From assembly GCA_963682175.1 (NCBI GenBank), contig OY821786.1, forward strand, positions 21,567,501-21,631,500: 64,000 nucleotides of DNA, given 5' to 3'. Under the pieces are notes generated by a model. It did no database searches. It worked only from the letters and a program-made list of their open reading frames with translations, and had not been told where the DNA came from. The stretch comes from Triglochin maritima (Eukaryota; Streptophyta; Magnoliopsida; Alismatales; Juncaginaceae). Both the position numbers and the translations under genes were made by a program. Positions 23,516-35,084 of this stretch are shown here, piece after piece. The number at the start of each line of letters is the position of its first letter. The first letter of the stretch is position 1.

Positions 23516-25200
23516 TAATGAAAATGAGTCTCTTAAATTAAAGTAATTGATAGAGTTACAAATGGAAGCATTGATCACACCTTCGTGAGCAAATGCTGGA
23601 TTTGGAAGATGGTCGAGGTTGTAGGACCATAATGGCCCCTAATTATTTAATCAAATTACGCTTAATCCCTACTTAAACAAACAACATGTGTAGCGGAAGC
23701 AATTTAAACATAGTAGGGAAGAAACAGGCAAACCACAATGGAGACGAGATTTTTACAGAGGTTCGGCCACCCACCTACGTCTTCTCTTGCAAGCTCCACT
23801 CGACACTTCGAGCTCCGCTCACATCTTCACTGTCTGATCTCGTTCCGGGATGAGATCAAGCCTTTACATCACGAACAATCCTCGTCGAGCTCGATTTCTT
23901 CTTCTTATAATCCGCGAAGGATGCTTCGGGCTTTCACCGAAGCCTTTACTCTTTTGACCAACAAAGAACTTGAGTGGAACAACACTCTCTAGCTTGAGCA
24001 CACTTTGAGTATGATATTGAATTGATCAAAGATGTGGAAGTATGAGGGTTAGAGTGTAGTATTGGGAGTTTTAGGAGTTGGGGTTCTCTCTAATGTATGA
24101 GACAATTGGAAGTGGGAGTGTTGTCTAAACAATGTGTTTGGACCTCTATTTCAAAGCTCCTAAAGTTTTCTATCCGTTGGGGAAGAATTGATTGTTTGGT
24201 GTGAAGAACACATCAACAGAAATCAAGGTTTAGTGATTCCGCCCCTCAACGGTCGACCGAATCAGGCAGAACGGTCGACCGTTTCTTTAAGAATAAAGAA
24301 ACATTCGAACAAACTAGTGAATGGTCGGACCACTTAGAATTTCACTTAAGTCATCAGTCGAACCAAGAAATGGGGCGGTCGATCGATCGAGGAGTTTTGT
24401 CCAGGTAAATCGTAATTGGTCAAACGAGAGGCGTATCAACCAAAACCAGGAAGTTTTAGGAACAAGAAACATCTTTATCCGGTCGACCATTCTGGGGCCA
24501 ACGTTCGACCGGTGGTCAATTGTATAGTAGGGGTGGGTTGAATTTATACGAATACGATCGTTGTATAATACGACAAGTTTAACGCTCATCCTAAAAATAC
24601 GAGAACGGCCGACCAAAAGGTCAAAAGCGGTCGACCGGTTGAACTAGGAAAATACACATTGAGACTATGTTATAATCGGTCGAACTGAGAACTCGTTCGG
24701 TCGACCGATTGGCATAGGATGTTTTGGTTTAGGTTAAGTGATTTTCGGACTATGGTTTGGGTGATCTATTGAAGTCCAATTGATGTGAAATTGTATGTGT
24801 GACTTCTATAAGGAACCAAGTGTGTATTTGAGTAAATTTTAACTCTTGTATGGTCAAGATTACACAAGTTCCTAAGACTTAAAATAAAGGCAAATTACAT
24901 GTCTTCAAAAGCTTGATTACATGTGTTGACTTCAATTCCATTCTTCATTGAGTCTTGATCACCTGTAGATGTTAGCACAATACAATATCTTCCATGCATT
25001 ATGTGTGCTACACTACATTTGATTGTGATTAAGATTAGGTTAATTAAATCTTCAAAACAAGGATTAAGGTCAAAAAGGCAACAGGGGTTGCCTGGTCGAG
25101 TAAGGATGATCGGTCGGGGCTGCTCGATCTGAACGGGTGATCTAACTCATTAGGTTTTTGTGTTTGATTTTGGGTTGAATATTAAATATGATGACGCATT
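23516..25200 (-). repeat. Sirevirus/copia-type LTR remnant rich in GGTCGACCG motifs
   Basis: cagaggttcggcc at 23755 and the following tagcggaagca-type leader sequence resemble the primer-side part of copia LTRs in reverse orientation. Between 24245 and 24712 there are at least eight copies or near copies of ggtcgaccg or cggtcgacc. Clusters of palindromic motifs are known in Sirevirus LTRs. Near 24970 is acctgtagatgttagcacaa. Exact LTR borders and primer site could not be fixed, and the open frame at 23738-23992 is not taken as a gene. Confidence 0.45.
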
Positions 25201-25647
25201 ACAATTCTAAAAAATTAGATATCACCATGTCGGTAACCAACAAAATGACGTGGTTAATCCCTATATGGACGTAACATGCTAACCGAACAATCGATCACAA
25301 TTTGATCCACCGAAATGTCATACCCGATGACCAATCACAATTTGGTCCACCAAAATGTGATACCCGATGACCGATCACAATTTGGTCCACTGAAACATAC
25401 AACTTGGACGACCAAACACAAATGCTTGGGAAATAGTGTGTTAGGATGGTCAATATACACCATGTCGGTTTCAGGTGCACCGTTTGATAAGCTTAAAACC
25501 ACGTCGGTGTATTGACCATCGACATGGTATGCCTAATACCGCATCAGACATATTATGCTTGTAAATTGTTCAACGTGGTAGGTCTAATCTCACATCAAAT
25601 TTTAAGCTACCCGCATGGCGACGTAGTACTCGCGCTTTCCAGTAGTG
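25201..25647 (+). repeat. CACTA subterminal region and right terminus
   Basis: Scattered catgtcggt, acgtggt and accgcatc motifs and a repeated block (gatcacaatttggtccacc, three times at about 25293-25390) lead to ctttccagtagtg at 25635-25647. Its complement CACTACTGGAAAG is a typical CACTA end. A likely 3-bp flank is tca. Confidence 0.65.
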
Positions 25648-25819
25648 TCAATACTTAATTGATACATCACATGTACACTTGACCAATCCTTCGTCAGAAT
25701 GTCATAATGAAACTGAATACATAAAAAACATTCGAACAAATACATGTATAGTAGGTATGCAAAGATTTCATGATATCATGTTTTTGGTAGTTGCCCCTCT
25801 TGTTTTTTGATATGCATAC
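25648..25819. other. Short unassigned stretch before the composite element
   Basis: No gene. It ends in catac (25815-25819), the left copy of the target-site duplication of the following element. Confidence 0.5.
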
Positions 25820-27199
25820 TGATTGACATCATTTCATGCTTATATTTGTATCTTATATCCATTATCTTTCACCTAAATAATGCTATGTTACGAGTTTTAT
25901 GTTTGAATTTCAGAAATAAATAGGTTTGAAGAGATGAAGCATAAAAGGATCCAAAAGCTGGGAAAAAGGACTGAATTGTGAGATCTGGGGACTGAGATGC
26001 AAGGGAGAAGGACCTGAACGTAAGACCGAAGGACCTAAGAGTAAAACAGAAAACTCCACACCATCATAGGGAGTATTTTAGCAATTCGATTCGGGTCGGA
26101 GCTCCAACAAGCCAAGTAAATGCATCCAAGACCAGCAAATATACCAAGAAAAGCCCAAAACAAAAATGAGCGAGATCCGGATCCTGTAGACCGCCAATTG
26201 GCGGTCCGGATCTTCCCGGATCCGCTAAGATTTCTGGATCATATGTATTAGTGTTTTTTAGGCTATTTTTGGTATTTGGTTAGTCCCACATCGGGGGATT
26301 GTCCCGGATTGTCTTTTTCTATGGCTATAAATAGAACTCTTCACCTTCTAATGTAACGACTTCACATTTTGAGTGGCTATTCTTCCTACTGAAGTGAGGC
26401 CTTGAAGCACACACTGAACTGGGAGGATGGTACTTGAATTGTGAGTCATCTTAATAAAAGTTTCTTCATTATGTTGTTTGTTTCATGTTGTTTGTTTTAA
26501 TTTGCTTAATTTCATTTCATTATTTTTAATAGCTTAGTTAATATGCTTTCTTTGCTTAGTTTAATAATTAGTCTAATGTGTAGTGAATAGTTTCATCCCC
26601 TTTGGGGGTGGAGTAGATGTTCATACATGTAAATGGGAATGGAATGAATGCTTTATTTACAATGTGTTGATAAAACATGAATGTATGCTTGCTTGTTTAG
26701 GATAGAATTTATAACTTGATGAGTTTTGCCAAAATAATTAGACACTTCTCACACTTGTTTAAGTTCTGAAATAAACAACTTGTATATGTAAATGTTAATC
26801 AACTAGATTGGTGAATGGATTGATAGGGTTTGCCATAACACTTAGTCACCTCCTATGCATGATAACACCACCTTCATTTGGGCTTAAAGAATGTGTTCAA
26901 CACCCACCTCTTTGCATGTGTGCACTCACTCCACCCCTTAGGGGTTTTTCCACTTCTGAATTCCAGCACTCTTCTTTCGTTCTTAGTTAAGGTTTAGTTA
27001 ATTGTTTGTTGCTTTCTTTCGCATTTCGTATTTCGTAAGTGTAGTGTAGTGTAGCGTAGAGTAGGATAATCAAACTCTTCCCTATTTTCACCACTTGATT
27101 TCTGATAAATAAGAGGCTGCTCACCTCCCTGTGGACGGCCCGTATTTGCCACATCTTCACCGACGCCGTGCACTTGCGGTTTAATTAAAACGTTCAACA
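25820..27199 (+). repeat. 5' LTR of the composite element
   Basis: Starts TGATTGACATC, ends acgttcaaca. A palindrome sits at 26189-26206, TATA box gctataaatagaact at about 26325, a possible polyadenylation signal aataaaa near 26453, and the conserved gtgcacttgcggtt just before the end. Confidence 0.9.
26322..26340 (+). promoter_or_regulatory. LTR core promoter (TATA box)
   Basis: ctataaatagaactcttcacc is the best TATA match in the LTR and is conserved in the others (45279 on plus; reversed near 3010, 47305, 53175 and 62508). In the nested element's LTR (33125-33145) it has decayed to cttatgaatcgaactcttc. Transcription should start some 25-35 bases downstream. Confidence 0.65.
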
Positions 27200-27205
27200 A
27201 GTTTT

Positions 27206-27223
27206 TGGCGCCGTTGGCGGGGA
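27206..27223 (+). promoter_or_regulatory. tRNA-Asp primer binding site of the composite element
   Basis: tggcgccgttggcgggga differs from the complement of plant tRNA-Asp at one base (c to g at the twelfth position). It lies six bases from the LTR. Confidence 0.85.
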
Positions 27224-27620
27224 GATGCCAGTCCAGACTCTTGTTTGGACGATTCGAGTGGATTTAATTTGTGTCTTGTAGTTTTTCTTTGTTTCAGGAG
27301 ACTTGGAGTCGCAAGGGGAGGCAGCAGGAGAAGTTGGAGGCCAACCTGGGCACTTTGGACCGCCAATCAGCGGTCTGGTGAGCCATGTTTCCCTTCTTGT
27401 TTCTTCAGCTTGAATCCATAATTGATTTAGTGATCTGGGACTTGATTTGTCATGTTTTGACTTATACTTTGTTCCCAGATCAATAATCAAACCTCCTTTA
27501 AGCAACTTGGACCCTAAAACCCAAAGCAAAAGATTAGGCATTCTTTTTGTTTAGGTCATGCATCATGTATGTGACTTGGGCATGTAGATTGTCTTTTATT
27601 TTAGCTTTATTTTACAACAA
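27224..27620 (+). other. Plus-strand leader stub of the composite element
   Basis: Matches the first 400 bases of the other leaders, with a single palindrome at 27365-27382. It stops at about ttttacaacaagtgtttt, where the sequence changes to an inverted 3' region, so the leader was never completed. Confidence 0.75.
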
Positions 27621-28171
27621 GTGTTTTAGTGCTGAAACCCTATGATTACACACCCCCCGGGGGAAAATCGGGGTGCATCCTAACGAGTCGATAAGACCTA
27701 AAGCCAGTAAACTAGATATCCTAATGCATCAAGTTCAAGACAATTTTGGGAGCTTTTTTTTTTACTTTGCATCTCAACGGTTTTGCACATGCTAAGCACA
27801 CGCAAAACCTACAAAAAACATTTTCTTTCGCAAACACATGAAGATTTTGAAAGAAATGTGAAAATTTTAAAGCACTAGGCAAGCAAAAGAAGACAAGTCA
27901 CCCAAGGATCACGGCAAGCAGATATATCAATGTTAAATGCGTCACACTAACATGACCCTAGCAGTACAACCAAAAGAAAACAAAAACAAAAAACACAAAC
28001 TATGTACAAACGTGAAAACACCCCCCCACACCTAATCCATGCATTGTCCTCAATGTATGGCAAAATGGTGCCAATGCATGGATAGGGTGTACCGTACTGA
28101 AGACGGTGGCCAGAAGTGCCCGAAGAGGCACCTCTTTCGAGAGCCGACAACTTCCTATAGATATTCCGGTT
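27621..28171 (-). other. Inverted 3' noncoding tract
   Basis: Begins agtgctgaaaccctatgattac and matches the minus-strand tracts at 5930-6350, 11445-11815 and 48670-49105. Near 28020-28055 are acacccccccacacctaatcc and tgcattgtcctcaatg, the reversed landmark. The last roughly 900 bases before the purine tract, and the LTR itself, are absent on this side. Confidence 0.7.
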
Positions 28172-28999
28172 TTACCTTGCTAAGATGGCGTTCTGCTGCT
28201 CGACCGCCATCTCAGAAATGTCGGTGTTAAAGAGCGTTCCTGAGCTCACAAACGAGCTTGAGGAACTGGCTTTAACATCCTCCTCCATAAAGTCAGGCAC
28301 CCATGCCTCAGGAAGGCAATGGCAAAATGACGGGGTCATCTTTGCTACCTCGAGGTCGGTGCGTTGGCGCCTCAGCATGCGCTCAAATCATGGGATGTCC
28401 AACATGCCACACAATTTGGGAACCAGAGTCGGCAAATAGTGTATTTCTTTCAGCCTAGCGTTCACCAAAACGTCGAACAATGTTCGACAAATGTAGTGTG
28501 GTGAACCGTCCATCAGACGTGAATGGCCTAACGTATTTCGACAACTAGGCGTGAAAAATGTGGAGGTCCGCTCTTGGCCTAACGCATTTCGACACACCCA
28601 CCTGGCTATAATGTGCACATTGGAGTAAATGTGCACATTAGGTACTCCCCCATGCCCTGATATAGGTTGCCCACACCCAAGCATAGATCGATAAAAATTA
28701 ATGTCGTGGGTAGGCACGAGCTCATCGACTATGGGGATCCCAGTCGCGTCGGAGATTAATTGGGGTGTAACAGTGTGCTTCACCCCTCTGAGAGTGATAC
28801 TAAACTCGAGTTGTCCAGTCTGGTCACACTCGAGTTTAGTAAAGAACTCTTCTACGAGAGGCTCTACGTACATGGATTCATCGCCCTCATATAACAAATG
28901 GTACCACCCTTTAGCTACAATTCGATCGTAGAAGAGTTCTCCGAATTCACGAATCAGGGAGGCAAAATTTAGTTCTGGAATTAAATGGTTGCTGGCCAT
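28172..28999 (-). pseudogene. env-position ORF of the Athila-like body
   Basis: From ATG at 28999 (MASNHLIPELNFASLIREFG) the frame runs to TGA at 28388-28390 and continues in the same frame to 28172, about 275 codons in all. The part LVEEFFTKLECDQTGQLEF...LRGVKHTVTPQLISDATGIP resembles the plant putative transposon protein found downstream of integrase in Athila-type elements. There is no signal peptide or convincing membrane helix after this ATG. An upstream in-frame extension to 29146 is open but reads like leader sequence. The TGA could derive from CGA. Function is unknown; calling it env reflects position only. Confidence 0.65.
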
Positions 29000-29463
29000 A
29001 CCTGCACCTACCTTGGCGAGCTTTAACGGCGAAGCACACGACGGCGAAGACGAACACGGTGCGAGAGGAGAGGAAACCACCGCACGTCGATCCCTAGAGA
29101 AAAATAGACACCCCACCAACGAAAACCACAGAACACACAAAATCACGCCACCCGACGAAGAGAAAACTCAACCCAAGCACAAACGACCGCTGATTACCGG
29201 TCCACAACCGCTGATTACCGGTCTGTTGGTGCGACTGGAGGGTGGGATTTGGGTGGTGGCGAAATCAGATCTGAAAGACGCGTTTTATCTCTGGAACGAA
29301 TGGGTAGGGGTGGAAAATCACGCGTTATTGACAAGGGAAAGGGAAAATATCAAAGAGGCCTTCCAATTTTTTGCTTTTTTTCATTTTGTTCTCTCTTTTT
29401 TCTTTTTTTTCTTCTTTTCAACAAAACACTGATGTGTACAAACACATGAAGGGATGGATCACA
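29000..29463 (-). other. Spacer between integrase and env-position ORF
   Basis: On minus it holds two copies of a palindrome-like repeat (29185-29202 and 29206-29223), a C/T-rich leader-like stretch, and aggtaggtgcaggt just before the ATG at 28999, which could be a splice acceptor. A T-rich run lies at 29370-29425. No separate gene. Confidence 0.5.
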
Positions 29464-30675
29464 TCAAGTGACCACATCCGTGGGGAGTTCGTGCAAAGAC
29501 ACGACTTCCTCCTCAACCTCTGTCGTGGTCCCTTCCAAGTACGGTTTGAGGCATTGTCCATTAACTTTGAACACGTCCCCATTCCTTGGATTTTGAATCT
29601 CAACCGCCCCATGAGGGGAGACGGTTAAAACAATGAAGGGCCCTGACCAACGACTCTGAAGTTTCCCCGGAAACAAGTGGAGGCGAGAATTATACAACAA
29701 GACATTTTGTCCCACCTCGAAGGTTTTGATTCGCACCAAGCGATCGTGGAAAATTGTAGTGCGGGACTTGCAGATCTTGGCATTCGCATAAGCTTCATTT
29801 CTCAACTCCTCCAACTCGTTGAGTTCTAACTTGCGATTCGCACCGGAAACATCAAGATTCATGTTAAGATGTTTGATTGCCCATAATGCCCGGTGCTCAA
29901 GTTCTAGCAGAAGATGGCAAGCTTTGCCATAAACTAGCCGGTAGGGGGACATGCCAAGGTCAGTTTTAAATGCTGTGTGGGAAGCCCACAATGCATCATT
30001 AATCTTGACCGACAAATCTTTCCTTGAAGCATTAACCATTTTCTCAAGAATTTGCTTGAGTTGATGGTTGGAAATTTCCACATGGCCACAGGTTTGAGGA
30101 TGATAAGGTGTGGCCAACTTGTGCGTGATGGAGTATTTCCTCAGCATTGCCTCAAGGGATCGGTTCACAAAGTGTGTCCCCCGATCACTTATGATACAAC
30201 GAGGTGTCCCAAACCTAGCGAAGATGTGTTCTTTAAGAAATTTGATCACAACCTTGCGATCGTTAGTGCGAGTGGGGATTGCTTCAACCCACTTTGACAC
30301 ATAATCGACCGCCACAAGGATGTAAGTGTGACCATGGGACACGGGGAAAGGACCCATGAAGTCAATTCCCCAAACATCAAAGATGTTGACCACTAAGATA
30401 GGATTGAGTGGCATCATATCTCGTCTGCCAATGCGGCCCACACGTTGGCACCTATCGCATCTTTGCAAAATGCAAAAGCATCTTGGAACAACGTGGGCCA
30501 GTAAAAACCACATTGGAGTACTTTGGCAACGGTTTTCTTGGCACGAAAAAGGAACGAAGAGGCACCCACCCACCACATGCCTCCTTATGGCAAAAGGACA
30601 AGACACTCTGAATCTCGTCGTCAGGAATGTACCCCTTATGATTTGATCAGCACAATACTTAAAGGTAGGGATCAT
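29464..30675 (-). pseudogene. Integrase domain of the Athila-like polyprotein
   Basis: 403 open codons. [20 protein letters not shown] is the end of the HHCC zinc domain; its His part is damaged, since residues before it look out of frame. The catalytic triad is visible: Asp in [12 protein letters not shown], Asp in [12 protein letters not shown] and Glu in [15 protein letters not shown]. The C-terminal part has the GPF/Y-type module ([12 protein letters not shown]) followed by [12 protein letters not shown] and an acidic tail. The enzyme would insert element DNA into chromosomes. It is one part of a pol gene that is broken upstream, so I list it as a pseudogene although this domain itself is nearly intact. 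Confidence 0.85.
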
Positions 30676-30762
30676 CCCAATATAAGTGCTTGACTAACGA
30701 CTTGAATTTCGTTGTCTCACTGTGTCTCCAATGAGCCGGCACCTCCCCGGTTGCTAAATAGT

Positions 30763-31233
30763 TCACAATGTCAGCGAACCAGGGGGTGAGGCTATTGCCA
30801 TAAGGTTCTCATCAGGGAAAAACTCATTCACCGATGGATCCGATGAAAGATCAATGGGGATGCGAGATAGGTGATCAGCCACGACATTCTCGCATCCCTT
30901 CTTGTCCCGTATTTCAAGGTCGAATTCTTGTAACAACAAGATCCAACGCAGGTGACGGGGTTTCACATCCTTTTTAGACAAAAGGTAGCGAAGAGCTAAG
31001 TGATCAGTGTAGATGATGACAGGCGACCCTATGAGGTACTGGCGAAATTTTTCCAACGCAAATATGATCGCGAGGAACTCTTTCTCAGTAACGGAGTAGT
31101 TGAGCTGGGTGTCATTGAGAGTACGACTTGCATAGTAGATCACATGGGGCAATTTGTCGACCTTCTGACCCAAAACTGCTCCTATCGCGTAATCAGAAGC
31201 ATCACACATCAGCTCGAACAGTAGAGTCCACAC
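30763..31233 (-). pseudogene. RNase H domain of the Athila-like polyprotein
   Basis: All expected acidic residues can be seen: Asp in [14 protein letters not shown], Glu in [12 protein letters not shown], Asp in [14 protein letters not shown] and Asp in [12 protein letters not shown]. It removes RNA from RNA:DNA hybrids during reverse transcription. A frame break before 30676 separates it from integrase, and another at about 31220 from RT. Confidence 0.85.
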
Positions 31234-32509
31234 CGGTGCCTTAATAATAGGAGCGAGGTCAACTCACGCTTTAGAAACTCAAATGCAATCAGGCACTCGG
31301 GTGTGAACTCAAAGGAGGTTCCTTTAGTAAGCAAGCTCGTCAAAGGGTGAGCTATCTTGCTGAAATCCTTAATAAATCGCCGGTAAAAACCGGCTCCAAG
31401 GAATGAATGGATTTCTTTCACCGAGGTGGGTGGCCGAGCTTAGAAATAAGCTCAATCTTTGCCCTATCCACCCGATACCATCACGAGATACCACGTGACC
31501 CAACACGATGCCTTTTGTAACCATGAAATGACACTTTTCCGAATTAAGGGCTAAGTTTGTTTCCGAACACCTTTTGAGAACAAGGCTCAGGTGGTGCAAG
31601 CACTCATCAAAGGAGGTGCCATGAACCGATAAATCATCCATGAAGATCTCAAGGAAGTTCTCGACCATATCGGAAAAGATACTTAACATGCAACGTTGGA
31701 ATGTTGCAGGTGCATTGCATAGTCCAAAAGGCATCCGTCTGTAAGCAAACGTCCCAAAAGGACAAGTGAACGTGGTTTTCTCCTGGTCTTCGGGGGCGAC
31801 TGGGATTTGATTGTACCCCGAATAACCATCAAGGAAACAGTAATAGGCGTGCCTGGCGAGTCTCTCCAACATCTGATCGATGAAAGGTAGAGGGAAGTGG
31901 TCCTCACGCGTGACCGTGTTCAACTTCCTATAGTCAATACAAACTCACCACCAAGTTTGAAGTCGTGTGGGTACAAGCTCATTGTTGTCATTCTGGACAA
32001 CAGTGATAGCCGACTTCTTGGGCACAACCTGGACAGGACTTACCCAAGTACTGTCCGAAATGGGGAAAATGATGTCATGATCTAAACACTTGAATCATTT
32101 TCTTAACTACTTCTGTCATGGCTGGATTTAAACGCCTTTGTGGGTCGCGACGTGGTTGTGCCTCATACTCCATAAAGATGTGGTGTTGCACGACGTCGGG
32201 ACTTATCCCTTTGATGTCCCTCAAGGACCACCCAATGGCTGATTTGTGCTCCTTTAGGACTTGAATCAGACGTTCTTCCTGATCACCAGTCAACGTCGAT
32301 GAAATAATCACCAGAAATGACCTATTGGGACCAAGAAAAACGTGTTTCAATTCCTTCGGGAGTTCTTTGAGCTCAGGCGTGGGTGGCTCCTCATGGCGAG
32401 GAATGATATCTAGGTCGAGATGTAAGATAGGAGGAGCTCGCATGTACTGAACAACATGCACATCATTACTCAACTCACCCCCGTCCTCTTCATGATCGGA
32501 GTCATCCAT
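31209..32509 (-). pseudogene. Reverse transcriptase domain of the Athila-like polyprotein
   Basis: Reading from 32509: an acidic linker (MDDSDHEEDGGELSNDVHVV), then LRDIKGISPDVVQHHIFME and QPRRDPQRRLNP, typical of the RT N-terminus. After a frameshift near 32085, VCIDYRKLN is preceded by TGA at 31945-31947 where W-R is expected. The core follows: LDGYSGYNQIPVAPEDQEK, TFAYRRMPFGLCNAPATFQR, and the active site EIFMDDLSVHG (F-M-D-D, usual in Athila). The thumb/connection lies at 31421-31209 (FLGAGFYRRFIKDFS). At least two frameshifts and one stop kill it, but the catalytic Asp residues remain. Confidence 0.85.
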
Positions 32510-32602
32510 GAAGTAATCATTTAAATTCTCATGAATTAGGGGGAACTCTTCTTAATTTTCGGCGACATTCCCTGAGCGCCTTAAAAACTTGATTGCATGA
32601 AA
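32140..32602 (-). repeat. First copy of a duplicated protease-RT linker, with filler DNA
   Basis: Bases 32159-32555 correspond to 39775-40170 at roughly 95 percent identity by eye. After 32560 the sequence departs: cattccctgagcgccttaaa (from about 32567) matches the plus-strand gag at 36990-37010 instead, then about 15 unassigned bases precede the nested LTR at 32603. Confidence 0.8.
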
Positions 32603-34008
32603 TGATTGACATCATTTCGTGCTCATATTTGTATCTTATATCAACTATCTTACATCTAAGCAATGCTATGTGACGAATTTTATGTTTGAATTTCAGAAAT
32701 AAAGAGGTTTGAAGAGAAGAGCCATGAAAGGACCCAAAAGCAAGAAAAAGGACTTAATCGTGAGATCTGGGGACTAAGATGCAAGGGAGAAGGACCTGAT
32801 CGTAAGACCGAAGGACCTAAGCGAAAAACAGGAAACTCCACACCATCATGGGGAGTATTTTGGCAATTCGATTCGGGTCGGAGCTCTAACAGACTAAGTA
32901 GATGCATCCAAGACCCAGAAATACTTCAAGCAAAGCCCACAAAGAAAACCAGACGGATCTAAAGCTTATAGACCGCCAATTGGCGGTCTGGAACCGCCAA
33001 TTGGCGGTCTATATAGCCCAGGATCCATTTAGTTTTCTGTAGCACGTGTATTAGTGTATGCTTAGTCTATTTTTGGTATTGGTTTAGTCCCACATCAGGG
33101 GATTGTCCCGGATTAGCTTTTTCCATGCTTATGAATCGAACTCTTCACCTCCCATTGTATCCATCTCTCTCTTTGGTGGCATCTTCCCTACTAAGAGTGA
33201 AGCCTTGAAGCAAAACTCTAGTGGAGGAAGGGCTGCTTGTAATCTGAGTGAGTTCATAATAGAAGTTTTCATTAGCTTGTTAATTCTTGCTTAGTTAATG
33301 TGTTTGCTTTGGTGCTTGTTTTGTTTTATGCTTCTTTAATATTTATTGCTTGATTAGTATAGTTTTATTTCAGTATAATGCTTCATTTTATTAGAGTAGT
33401 TAGTTTAAATATGTGTGAGTAGTTCCATCCCCTTTGGGAGTGGAGTAGGTGTGTGTACATGTTATGTAGATGGTTTGAATGCTTAATATGAATGTTTTGT
33501 GTTGATATTAGTATGCTTGCTTGAATTATTAAGAACCTTACTTGATGGTTTCTGCCATAGCTTAGGTACATTCCATGCTTGTCTAAGTGTCTTAATAACA
33601 ACCTTGCATTGCTCATATTATGCACATAAGTTAGTGTTGTAATGATAGGTCTCGCCATAGTTAGGTACTTCTTATGCAGTAACAACACTAACTACTTGAG
33701 CTTCTTGTATGCATTTCATATCACACTTATTTCATGTGCACACACACACACTCCACCCCTTAGGGGTTTTCATTCCTGTGATTTTATCTTTTGCATTAGT
33801 TGATTAGCTTAGTCGTTTAGTTCATTTTAGCTTGTTTGTTTACTAGTTTAGCATTGTAGTGTAGTTTAGTGTAATACATCCTTCTTCCTTTTCTTTACCT
33901 CTCGCCTTCGCACAAACCAAATGTCGACACACCTCCCAGTGGATGACCCGTATTTGCCACCGCTTCAACGCGGCCGTGAACTTGCGGTTAATATAAAACG
34001 ATCAATCA
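32603..34008 (+). repeat. 5' LTR of the nested element
   Basis: TGATTGACATC start; ends cgatcaatca. Two perfect palindromes at 32971-32988 and 32992-33009. An (AC)n run lies near 33740. The TATA box is decayed. Confidence 0.85.
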
Positions 34009-34014
34009 AGTTTT

Positions 34015-34032
34015 TGGCACTGTTGCCGGGGA
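34015..34032 (+). promoter_or_regulatory. tRNA-Asp primer binding site of the nested element
   Basis: tggcactgttgccgggga, two changes from the canonical site (g to a, c to t; the second falls in a former CpG). Confidence 0.8.
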
Positions 34033-35084
34033 GGTGCTCTGTCCAGATCTTGGTTTGGACGATTCGAGGGGTTTTTGATTTTTGGTTTCCAGTTTTTCTT
34101 AGTTTCAGGGAACCATCGGATCAAGGGGAGGCTACTGGACACGTTTGAGGACCAGAAGCTCCAAAAGGGCCGCCAATCAGTGGTTGGAGACCGCCAATTG
34201 GTGGCCTGGTGAGGGTTTCCTGCTTTAAAATTTGTTCTGGTAGTTAGTGTTGTAATTTGTGTTATCTGGGAGCCATATTTTGCATGTTGTGACTTCTCTT
34301 TTGCTCCCAGATCATTAATCACTCCCCCATTAATCAACTTGGACCATAAAACTCAAAGAAAAAGATTAGACTCCTTGCCATCTAGGTCATGCATCATGTG
34401 TAGACCTTGCATGCATTTGTCTTTTCTTTTCTTTACATTTTGTTGTTGATTGCTGGCGTGAGGTACGTGCACCCAAATCTCTCATTCATGCATGTTTCGA
34501 TCATGCATTAGTTAGTAAGGTGCATCGGGACAAGAGTGAGAGAGCTTTTGATTGGAGCGATTGATTGCTAGATTTAGGATCAAAGCGCTATTAAGGAGGG
34601 GTTGTCCCATAAAAGATAAGGTGGGGGATTTCATCACCCTTTCCTTGGCCTCAAAAATCACTCTTAATAAAGCCTTAACTAAAAGCAAGTAGACATTGGC
34701 CCTAGGATTGCGGGCGCACTAGGAGAGTAATCTAGTTGAGACCGTCATGACCTGATCGGCGTTGCCTACCTTGTCGATAGTAGGAGGTACTGGATCTCCG
34801 GATCTGGTATCACTTGTTGGGCATTGTGGTCCTCGTTGTAGGGAGGTGAGACGTGTCGAGGCTAGTGACCTCGAAGTTAGGCGTCGTCTAGCCTAAGGAC
34901 CCATTGCCTTACATTGTTTGAGCTGTGCTTGCTAGTTAGGCTTCTTCCTGATCCCCCTACCCACGCTAGCTCTAGGGATTCTTCCCTCCTCACCTGAGTC
35001 CTCTCCTCATCTATTCTCTACGTATAGTCTCCTCCTCTAGTACACCTTCTGTTGTGTGTTGTTTAGAGTCGAGTCGAGCATTTT
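34033..35084 (+). other. 5' leader of the nested element
   Basis: Palindromes at 34168 and 34189. The conserved GC-rich block runs about 34680-34920 (agacattggccctaggattg through gaggctagtgacctcgaag). Confidence 0.65.

Noticed and set aside
23738..23992. 84-codon open frame METRFLQRFGHPP
   Set aside because: Falls in copia LTR/leader-like sequence; no domain similarity.
28172..29146. A true retroviral envelope gene
   Set aside because: After the likely ATG there is no signal peptide, no fusion peptide and no clear membrane anchor. The similarity is to a plant transposon protein of unknown role.
29464..32509. A functional autonomous retrotransposon
   Set aside because: Frameshifts, at least one stop in RT, the damaged protease active site, a gag deletion and the interrupted body rule this out.
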